A stretch of 17,284 nucleotides of DNA. It comes from AB-629-J13 sp964518835. Its GTDB lineage: Bacteria > Fidelibacterota > Marinisomatia > Marinisomatales > AB-629-J13. The stretch spans positions 1-17,284 of the forward strand of contig CAZFKU010000027.1 in assembly GCA_964518835.1 (NCBI GenBank), in the 5' to 3' direction. Below the pieces are notes generated by a model. It did not search any database. It saw nothing but the letters and a program-made list of their open reading frames with translations, and had not been told where the DNA came from. This document shows positions 7,735-14,160 of this stretch, in pieces (positions within the stretch are counted from its first letter, which is position 1; each line of letters begins with the position of its first letter). The translations under genes and the position numbers were made by a program.

Positions 7735-8823
7735 TCAGGAATATAAAGTTCCATTTGTATACAATGGAGGATTTTTAATTAAGGCGGTCTTCATTTTTCC
7801 CCTGACATCTATACCAACTTGATTCCCCCCTTTACTATATTTCCGCTGTACAAAACCCATACCAATTCCTCGATTTAAGACTGTTGAAAATCCTCCACTG
7901 GTTACATTTCCGATTTCTTCATCATTCACCAATATTGAATACCCATTTCGTGGAATGGCTCTTTCCTCCATACAAAAACAAATCAACTTTCTTGAAATAT
8001 CATTTTTCATCGCTTTCAAGGCTTCCTGTCCAATAAAAAAATCTTTTTCCATTCCCACCACCCAACCCAGTCCTGCTTCTAAGGGGTTTGTTGATTCATC
8101 AATGTCATTTCCATAAAGACAATATTTCATTTCCATTCTCAATAAATCCCTTGCACCAAGTCCTGCGGGGACCAAACCGTATCCCTTGCCTTTTTTCAAT
8201 ATGTCCTCCCAGAGAAAGTTTGCATCCTCATTACCGCAATATATCTCATACCCCAGTTCACCTGTATATCCGGTTCTTGAAATTGTCACGGGAGAATTGA
8301 ATTGATTTGATTGTATAAATTGATAAAATTTTACCTCTTCCAGCGAATCCCGGGTAAAATCTGAAACAATTTTCCGACTGTTCGGACCTTGAACTGCTAA
8401 CAAACTAAACCGGTTACTTTTATCTTCAATTTGTACCACTTCATCATTATTTCTTTTCAGCCATTCTAAATTTTTTTCAAGGTTTCCCGCATTAACCACC
8501 AGCATGTAATGATCAGAATAACAATACACCAATAAATCATCGATGATACCTCCGTTTTCATTACACATAACGGTGTACATAGCGCATCCAGGAGAAAGGT
8601 TTGAAATGTCACTCACCAATATATTTTGTAAAAATTCCTGTGCATTTTCTCCAAAAATAAGCAGTTGTCCCATATGACTTACATCAAATAATCCGGCATG
8701 GGTTCTCACAGCTTGATGTTCTTCAGCAATACCTGTGTAATAAACGGGCATATCGTATCCACCAAAATTTACCATTTTAGCTCCCATCGCAGTATGATGA
8801 TCATGGAGAGGTGTCTTGTTCAT
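7735..8823 (-). CDS. gcvT: glycine cleavage system T protein (aminomethyltransferase)
   Basis: The T protein takes the aminomethyl group from lipoylated H protein, releases ammonia and gives 5,10-methylene-tetrahydrofolate. The 362-residue length is standard. It starts KTPLHDHHTAMGAKMVNFGG, has the GLFDVSHMGQ folate-site segment (45-53), the catalytic Asp pair in GGIIDDLLVY (D95/D96), SRTGYTGELGYEIY, and GLGARDLLRMEMKYCLYGNDID. The other glycine-cleavage genes (gcvH, gcvP) are not in the window. It is the fourth gene of the metabolic block after DUF1015, serA-like and serC, 63 bases downstream of serC. It fits one-carbon recovery from glycine made from serine. Confidence 0.96.
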   Translation of the reverse strand: MNKTPLHDHHTAMGAKMVNFGGYDMPVYYTGIAEEHQAVRTHAGLFDVSHMGQLLIFGENAQEFLQNILVSDISNLSPGCAMYTVMCNENGGIIDDLLVYCYSDHYMLVVNAGNLEKNLEWLKRNNDEVVQIEDKSNRFSLLAVQGPNSRKIVSDFTRDSLEEVKFYQFIQSNQFNSPVTISRTGYTGELGYEIYCGNEDANFLWEDILKKGKGYGLVPAGLGARDLLRMEMKYCLYGNDIDESTNPLEAGLGWVVGMEKDFFIGQEALKAMKNDISRKLICFCMEERAIPRNGYSILVNDEEIGNVTSGGFSTVLNRGIGMGFVQRKYSKGGNQVGIDVRGKMKTALIKNPPLYTNGTLYS

Positions 8824-8886
8824 TTTAAAAGATGAGTCGTAAGAATTGTTATGTAAGATTCAATCAGGGAAAATAAGAAATAAATA

Positions 8887-9975
8887 TTATCCATATTTAT
8901 TTACAAAGGATTTCATCAATTCAGCTGCTGCTTCAGCGCCTTCAAGAGTCATGGCATTATACAAGGACACCCGAATTCCGCCAACACTGCGGTGACCTTT
9001 CAATCCGATTAATCCTGTGGCAGTCCCTTCTTTAATAAACTGTTTCTCCAATTCTTCTGTGGGAAGTCTGAATGTGATGTTCATCCAACTCCGACTGTTC
9101 TTCTCTGCAGTGGGTTTGAAAAATTCATCGTGTGTATCTAATAGGTTGTAAATCAAATCTTTTTTCTTACGGTTAATTTCTTCAATACCCGAAAGTCCGC
9201 CATTCTGTTTCACCCAATCCAAAACCAGTTTTAATATGTAAATCGCAAAAACAGGAGGAGTATTAAAAAGTGAATTTTTATCAGCATGGGTTTTGTAATC
9301 CACCATGGTGGGGAGATTTTCATTGGTTCTGTCCAGAATATCTTTTTTGATTCCCACCAGAGTCACTCCGGAAGGACCAAGATTTTTTTGAGCACCTGCA
9401 TAAAACAGAGCAAACCGGGAGTAATCAATTTTCCGTGAACAAATATCAGAAGATAAATCTGCAAAAAGGGGAATGTCTCCCGTATCCGGGATAGATTGAT
9501 ATTGAGTGCCCTTGATGGTATTGTTTGATGTTATATGGACATAAGCCGCATTATTTGTTATTTTCTGCGTAGTAAATTCCGGGATGTAAGTGTAATTCTT
9601 GTCTTTGGAGGAAGCAATAATATTCACTTTTCCAATTTTTTCCGCTTCTTTGATTGCCTTGGATGCCCACGTTCCGGTATCTACATAATTTGCCGTCGTC
9701 CAATCTTTGAGAAAATTTAATGGGATATTTGCAAATTGCGATGATGCACCACCTCCCACAAATAAAATATGGTAATTATCTCCAATTCCCAATAATTCTT
9801 TCAGAAGGTTATTCGCTGTATTGTTGATTTCCTCAAATTGTGGAGATCGATGGGAAATTTCCAAAACTGACATACCTGTACATTGATAATCCAATAATTC
9901 TTCCTGAACTTTTTTCAGCACCTCCAATGGTAAGGTTGAAGGTCCCGGATTAAAATTAAATACCCGTTTTGACAT
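8887..9975 (-). CDS. serC: phosphoserine aminotransferase
   Basis: PLP enzyme that makes 3-phosphoserine from 3-phosphohydroxypyruvate and glutamate, the second step of serine synthesis. At 362 residues it has the typical length. It opens with FNFNPGPSTLPLEVL, then SHRSP (41-45) and GGGASSQF (74-81) of the phosphate/PLP site. The Schiff-base Lys is K197 in YAGAQKNLGPSG, and the C-terminal GGIRVSLYNA segment is present. The start ATG at 9975 has a strong Shine-Dalgarno (GGAAAGGAA at 9981-9989, 5 bases away). It lies 22 bases after the serA-like gene, so the two are very likely one transcript. Confidence 0.97.
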   Translation of the reverse strand: MSKRVFNFNPGPSTLPLEVLKKVQEELLDYQCTGMSVLEISHRSPQFEEINNTANNLLKELLGIGDNYHILFVGGGASSQFANIPLNFLKDWTTANYVDTGTWASKAIKEAEKIGKVNIIASSKDKNYTYIPEFTTQKITNNAAYVHITSNNTIKGTQYQSIPDTGDIPLFADLSSDICSRKIDYSRFALFYAGAQKNLGPSGVTLVGIKKDILDRTNENLPTMVDYKTHADKNSLFNTPPVFAIYILKLVLDWVKQNGGLSGIEEINRKKKDLIYNLLDTHDEFFKPTAEKNSRSWMNITFRLPTEELEKQFIKEGTATGLIGLKGHRSVGGIRVSLYNAMTLEGAEAAAELMKSFVNKYG

Positions 9976-9997
9976 TATGATTCCTTTCCACTAATTA

Positions 9998-10873
9998 TTA
10001 ATTCCCAATAAAATTTTTGATAATCTGAACGATTTCATGTCCAATGCGAAACATACATTCTTTTGTAGATGCTCCTAAATGAGGAGTCATAATTACATTA
10101 GGTGCATCCATCAATGGAGAGTCAACCGGAGGTGACTGACTCCAGACGTCAGAAGAATATCCTGCGATATCTCCATTTTTCAAGGCTTGAGCCAGGGCAT
10201 ATTCATCAACCGTTCCTCCTCTGCCGGTGTTGATAATGTAAGCAGTGGACTTACAATTCATTAATGTAGTTTCGTTTATAAAGTTTTTCGTGTTGTCATT
10301 CAAAGGTAAATGAAGGGATACATAGTCTGATTGATTCAATACTTTTTTTAATTCCGTTGTCACTTCCCCAAACTCACTTTGGACATCTCGATAGTGATAT
10401 CCAATAATTTTCATCCCAAAAGCATTTGCCCTGCGGGCAACTTCATTCCCGATTCTCCCATACCCAATGATGCCCAGGGTTTTACCAAATAATTCCGTTC
10501 TTTTTAAATGTTTCTTCAGCCATTCTTTATTATGCATGGTAGTATCTGCTTTCACAATATGATTCGTCAGAGATAAAATCAAGGTCATTGCCATTTCTGC
10601 CACCGCAATGGAAGAAGCATTCGGCGTATTGTGAACCTGAATTCCCAGACGATCGGCTGTCTCAATATCTATATTATCAATTCCCACTCCGCCTCTAATA
10701 ATTAATTTCAGGTTTTTTGCTTTTTCCAGATATGATTTGTCCGCTTTGGTTTCACTGCGAACCAGAATAATGTCCGCTTCAGTAAATGCTAATCTGTCCG
10801 TACTAACATCACCTAACAAACTCAGTTCTTCCTCCAATCCCGGATAAAATGGATCAGATATTAAAATCAACAT
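9998..10873 (-). CDS. serA: D-3-phosphoglycerate dehydrogenase-like enzyme, short form without ACT domain
   Basis: NAD-dependent 2-hydroxyacid dehydrogenase of 291 residues, placed directly before serC, so its likely reaction is oxidation of 3-phosphoglycerate, the first step of serine synthesis. Substrate-site Arg is R60 in IIRGGVGIDNID, the nucleotide fold has GYGRIG (137-142), catalytic Arg is R218 in NTGRGG, and the catalytic His is H265 in TPHLGAST. The chain ends without a regulatory ACT or ASB domain. The Glu that normally partners the His (the E of DVFxxEP) is Ser here: the segment reads DVWSQSPP with S247 at that place. That could alter activity or mark a different hydroxyacid substrate; the serC context still favours phosphoglycerate. 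Confidence 0.88.
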   Translation of the reverse strand: MLILISDPFYPGLEEELSLLGDVSTDRLAFTEADIILVRSETKADKSYLEKAKNLKLIIRGGVGIDNIDIETADRLGIQVHNTPNASSIAVAEMAMTLILSLTNHIVKADTTMHNKEWLKKHLKRTELFGKTLGIIGYGRIGNEVARRANAFGMKIIGYHYRDVQSEFGEVTTELKKVLNQSDYVSLHLPLNDNTKNFINETTLMNCKSTAYIINTGRGGTVDEYALAQALKNGDIAGYSSDVWSQSPPVDSPLMDAPNVIMTPHLGASTKECMFRIGHEIVQIIKNFIGN

Positions 10874-10881
10874 AAAATCAT

Positions 10882-12129
10882 TTAGTCCATTAATAAATGA
10901 ACGACCATTCCACTTCTCAATTTCGGCTCAAACCAAGTTGATTTTGGCGGCATAACTTTTTGAGCATCCGCTACACTCAAAAGTTGGCTTACCGATGTGG
11001 GGTATAATGAAAATGCTATATCAAATTCTCCGGAATCTACCCGGGACTCTAATTCTTTATTCCCTCTGATTCCACCGACAAATTGAATCCTTTTATCTGT
11101 TTTGGGATCCTCGATTTTTAGAATGGGTTCGATAAAATATTGCTGTAAAACTTCCGCATCGATTTCTGCAACAGGATCATCCTCTTTGATTCGTCCATTC
11201 ACCAATTCCATTTGGTACCAGTATCCTTCAGTATAAATGCCAAAGGAATGAGGAGTTTCAGGAGAGTGATTTCCCTCATTGTTTTTTGACACTATAAAAT
11301 CTGATTCCGCTTTGGACATTATTTCCTGTAGAGATAATTCTTTGGGTTTTTCCGCAATCCGGTTGTAGGGCAATATATTTACTTCATCATCCGGGAACAA
11401 TACCTGCAGAAAATAATGATAAGAATCCGGTATTGGTTCTTTTTCTGTTTCATTTTTTTTACGCCGAATTACCTTTGCAGCAGATTCTGAGCGGTGATGT
11501 CCATCCGCAATATAAACACAGTCAAGGCTTTGGAATCTTTCCTGGATGGTTTTAATAATTGATTGGTTTTCGATTACCCAAAATTCATGTGTTACACCAT
11601 CATCGGAAGTGAATGATGTGTCCGGTTTATCCCGGGTTAATTCTTTAAACATACCTGTTATTTCGGCATTATTCCTGAATATGGAAAAAACCGGGCCGAC
11701 CTGTGCCTCTAAATATTCAATGTGATTTGCCCGATCTTCTACTTTGTCCGGACGGGTATGTTCATGTTTTTTTATCAAACCATTTTCATAATCTTCAATG
11801 GACATGACACAGCACAAACCTGTCTGACTCTTATTATTGAAAGTTAATTTATAGATATATAAACAGGGATCTTCATCCTGAATCATCATTCCTTCCTCAA
11901 TAAATGACTGTAAATTGTCTTTTGCTCTTTTGTAAACAGCTTCACTGTGGGACTCAATTCCCTCCTCAAACTCACATTCGGCTTTATTAATCCGTAAAAA
12001 TGAATTGGGTTGGTTTTTTACTATTGCCTTTGCTTCCTGAGCATTTAATACATCATAAGGTGGGGAAGCAACTTCAACTGCTTTTTCTGGAATGGGTCTC
12101 AACCCCCTGAATGGAAATACTCTGACCAA
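10882..12129 (-). CDS. DUF1015 family protein (COG4198), function unknown
   Basis: A 415-residue cytoplasmic protein of the DUF1015 family, recognised from its conserved landmarks: FPFRGLRP near the start, SPPYDV (22-27), KKHEHTRPDKVEDR (120-133) and ADGHHRSESA (208-217). No biochemical role is established to my knowledge. The family often lies beside serine-synthesis genes, and here it is 8 bases upstream of serA-serC. The DGHHR box recalls the phosphate-binding box of ParB/sulfiredoxin-fold proteins, including free-serine kinases, but I cannot show homology. The start is TTG at 12129, supported by GAGGT at 12135-12139 inside the end of ruvA. The next in-frame Met is M81, which would remove the conserved N-terminus. 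Confidence 0.9.
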   Translation of the reverse strand: MVRVFPFRGLRPIPEKAVEVASPPYDVLNAQEAKAIVKNQPNSFLRINKAECEFEEGIESHSEAVYKRAKDNLQSFIEEGMMIQDEDPCLYIYKLTFNNKSQTGLCCVMSIEDYENGLIKKHEHTRPDKVEDRANHIEYLEAQVGPVFSIFRNNAEITGMFKELTRDKPDTSFTSDDGVTHEFWVIENQSIIKTIQERFQSLDCVYIADGHHRSESAAKVIRRKKNETEKEPIPDSYHYFLQVLFPDDEVNILPYNRIAEKPKELSLQEIMSKAESDFIVSKNNEGNHSPETPHSFGIYTEGYWYQMELVNGRIKEDDPVAEIDAEVLQQYFIEPILKIEDPKTDKRIQFVGGIRGNKELESRVDSGEFDIAFSLYPTSVSQLLSVADAQKVMPPKSTWFEPKLRSGMVVHLLMD

Positions 12130-12132
12130 AAT

Positions 12133-12732
12133 TTACCTCATTTGTCCTAAAGCGTTTTTTATGATATCCTCCAACTTTCCATTCAGTTCACCTGATTTTT
12201 CCAGTGACTTTAATGCACGATATGCTTGGGTACGATGAAATCCCAGGGACTGTAATGCCTGTAGTGCATCTTTAAACTGTGCTGTTTCAGGAGATATACC
12301 GGCACTTCCTGGTAATTCATCTGTTTCTGTCGAAACAAACTTTTCCTTTAATTCCACTATGATTCTCTTTGCTATTTTTGGACCTATTCCCGGTAAGACG
12401 GTCAATGATTTAACATCACCGGAAATGATTCTTTTTTTCAGATCTTCGGTTCTTGCACCGGAAAGAATCCCCAATGCAGATCGTGGTCCGATCCCATTCA
12501 CACTGTTTAGTAATCCAAACAATTCTCGTTGTTCTTCTCCCGAGAATCCGTATAAATTTAAAATATCTTCCCGAACATGGAGATAGGTTAATAATTCCAC
12601 CTGCTCACCTTTTGAGGGCAACCGTTCATAGGAACCAACAGTGATAAATACTTTTAATCGAACTCCGCCGATATCAATGATGACAGCAGAAGGATCTTTT
12701 TTAACTAAAATTCCTGATAATGAATCAATCAT
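12133..12732 (-). CDS. ruvA: Holliday junction DNA helicase subunit RuvA
   Basis: A 199-residue protein whose tetramer binds four-way DNA junctions and loads the RuvB motor for branch migration. Domain I is an OB fold (1-64: IDSLSGILVKKD to NLYGFS). Domain II has two helix-hairpin-helix motifs with LLNSVNGIGPRSAL (74-87) and LTVLPGIGPKIAKRI (110-124). A short linker leads to the RuvB-binding domain III (about 150-199). It overlaps ruvC by 8 bases, as in the yebC-ruvC-ruvA order of many bacteria. ruvB is not in the window; the next gene is DUF1015. Confidence 0.97.
   Translation of the reverse strand: MIDSLSGILVKKDPSAVIIDIGGVRLKVFITVGSYERLPSKGEQVELLTYLHVREDILNLYGFSGEEQRELFGLLNSVNGIGPRSALGILSGARTEDLKKRIISGDVKSLTVLPGIGPKIAKRIIVELKEKFVSTETDELPGSAGISPETAQFKDALQALQSLGFHRTQAYRALKSLEKSGELNGKLEDIIKNALGQMR
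12135..12139 (-). promoter_or_regulatory. ribosome binding site for the TTG start of the DUF1015 gene
   Basis: GAGGT overlaps the last two codons of ruvA (AGG TAA) and lies 5 bases before the TTG at 12129. It supports the non-ATG start and tight coupling to ruvA. Confidence 0.7.
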
Positions 12733-13213
12733 GTTTTTGAAATTTCATTTGATGAATATAACACAAGGCAATCGCCAATGCATCCGAAGCATCGGTGGGA
12801 ATATTTCCTTCCTTCAATTTTAACAGTTTAGTGATCATAAAATTCACCTGTTCTTTTGATGCAGCGCCATTCCCCACAACGGACATTTTTACTTTCCGTG
12901 GGGCATATTCAACACAGGGAATTCCCATATGAGCACCAACTAAAAGCAGGGTTCCCCTCGCCTGTCCCAATGACATAGCAGATTTAATATTCTTGTGGTA
13001 AAATGTATCTTCAATTGCTAAAATTTCAGGAGAATAAGATTTCAATAATTCCATCGCTTTTTTATATAAAAAGTTTAACCTGTCCGGAAGTGCCATTTTC
13101 CTCGGTGGTCGTAATACACCATTATCAATATGATGAACATTATTCTTATCATCCGATTCAATAATTCCAAAACCCGTTGCGCTTAATCCGGGGTCAAATC
13201 CGATTACCCGCAT
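12725..13213 (-). CDS. ruvC: Holliday junction resolvase RuvC
   Basis: RNase H-fold endonuclease that cuts Holliday junctions symmetrically as a dimer. The 162-residue length is normal. The four metal-binding acids are present: D7 in GFDPGLSATGFGI, E68 in AIEDTF, and D141/D144 in PTDASDALA, matching E. coli D7, E66, D138 and D141. I place the start at ATG 13213, giving the family-typical MRVIGFDPG. One codon further upstream is a TTG (13216) that I do not favour. It lies 41 bases after yebC and overlaps ruvA by 8 bases. Confidence 0.97.
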   Translation of the reverse strand: MRVIGFDPGLSATGFGIIESDDKNNVHHIDNGVLRPPRKMALPDRLNFLYKKAMELLKSYSPEILAIEDTFYHKNIKSAMSLGQARGTLLLVGAHMGIPCVEYAPRKVKMSVVGNGAASKEQVNFMITKLLKLKEGNIPTDASDALAIALCYIHQMKFQKHD

Positions 13214-13254
13214 CAATGCAAATCCAAATAAATTTTTTCCTGAATGAAAATGAC

Positions 13255-13992
13255 TTAATTTAGAAATCCATCATCCAAATCAACATTGGCATACACATTC
13301 TTAATATCTTCATTGTCATCCAATGCCTCCAATAATAATAAGACTCTGGAAACATCATCTCCTTCCACTTTTTGCAGATTATCCGGAACCATTTCCACTT
13401 CGGCTGATTTTATCTCAAATCCATTATTTTCCAATGAATCTCTCACATCCATTAATGTATGTGGTTCGGTGGAAATAATATAATTTTTTTCATCTATTTC
13501 TAAATCCTCTGCACCGGATTCCAAAACAGCTTCCATGACAGTTTCTTCATTTCCTGCAGACAAATCAAGAACGATTTGTCCTTTCTTGTTGAACATCCAT
13601 GCTACACTACCGTTTTCACCTAAATTACCACCGTATTTTGTCATAAGATGACGAATATCAGCAACCGTTCTGTTTTTATTATCTGTAAGTACTTCCATTA
13701 AAATTGCAACACCTCCGGGAGCATATCCTTCATACACTGCCTCTTCATAACTTAAACCGGGAAGGTCACCGATTCCTTTTTTAATGGCTCGTTTAATATT
13801 CTCCTGAGGCATATTGGCGGATTTAGCTTTCAGAATTGCCTGTCTTAACCGGGGATTTGCAGATTCATCACCGCCTCCGTTTTTAGCTGCTACTGTTATT
13901 TCCTTGATCAGGGTTGTGAATATTTTACCTCGTTTTGCATCCAATGCTCCCTTCTTCCGTTTGATGGTTGACCATTTACTGTGTCCAGACAT
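13255..13992 (-). CDS. yebC: YebC/TACO1 family protein
   Basis: A 245-residue YebC-family protein with the invariant N-terminal MSGHSKWSTIKRKKGALDAKRGK and an IYEGYAPGG-like segment (VYEGYAPGG, about 86-94). The family was long annotated as a transcriptional regulator. More recent work on YebC and mitochondrial TACO1 ties it to translation, helping ribosomes through stall-prone sequences such as proline runs. It is the first gene of the long run, 41 bases before ruvC, and is separated from the secreted-protein gene by a terminator. A Shine-Dalgarno AAGGA at 13998-14002 fits the ATG at 13992. Confidence 0.97.
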   Translation of the reverse strand: MSGHSKWSTIKRKKGALDAKRGKIFTTLIKEITVAAKNGGGDESANPRLRQAILKAKSANMPQENIKRAIKKGIGDLPGLSYEEAVYEGYAPGGVAILMEVLTDNKNRTVADIRHLMTKYGGNLGENGSVAWMFNKKGQIVLDLSAGNEETVMEAVLESGAEDLEIDEKNYIISTEPHTLMDVRDSLENNGFEIKSAEVEMVPDNLQKVEGDDVSRVLLLLEALDDNEDIKNVYANVDLDDGFLN

Positions 13993-14003
13993 TTTTTTCC
14001 TTG

Positions 14004-14012
14004 ATTATAGCA
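14004..14012 (-). promoter_or_regulatory. possible extended -10 element upstream of yebC
   Basis: Read on the minus strand this is TGCTATAAT, an exact extended -10 sequence, in the only gap upstream of the yebC-cysS run. No good -35 is visible. Transcription from it would begin about 5 bases before the ATG and leave out the AAGGA ribosome site, so the match may be chance or mean a nearly leaderless transcript. Confidence 0.25.
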
Positions 14013-14092
14013 TAAAAATTTACGGTATTCCTGAGTCCTGCCCAAATTGGTTTCGATGAATATTAACTAAAATTTACAGGATAATCCGCTGA

Positions 14093-14154
14093 GGTTAAAC
14101 AAAAAAAGGGGCTGATCCTTTTAGGACAGCCCCTTTTTTTTTAACGGTTTAACC
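14093..14154. repeat. outer inverted repeat around the terminator
   Basis: Outside the terminator stem and its A/T runs, GGTTAAAC (14093-14100) is matched by its exact reverse complement GTTTAACC (14147-14154). The whole 62-base stretch can therefore fold as one long interrupted hairpin. It could just strengthen the terminator or be a copy of a dispersed palindromic element. Confidence 0.6.
14101..14142 (-). terminator. strong symmetric Rho-independent terminator
   Basis: The stem pairs 14108-14114 (GGGGCTG) with 14127-14133 (CAGCCCC) and continues after one bulged base with TCC/GGA around a 5-base loop. It is flanked by seven A on one side and nine T on the other, so it could work in both directions. 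It begins 18 bases after the stop of the secreted-protein gene and separates it from yebC. Confidence 0.92.
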
Positions 14155-14160
14155 GGAAAT

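Noticed and set aside
9998..10873. SerA-like gene as a decaying pseudogene
   Set aside because: Despite the Ser at the Glu position, the frame is full length, other motifs are intact and spacing to neighbours is tight.
13214..13216. TTG start one codon upstream for ruvC
   Set aside because: The next codon is ATG and gives the standard MRVIGFDPG N-terminus.
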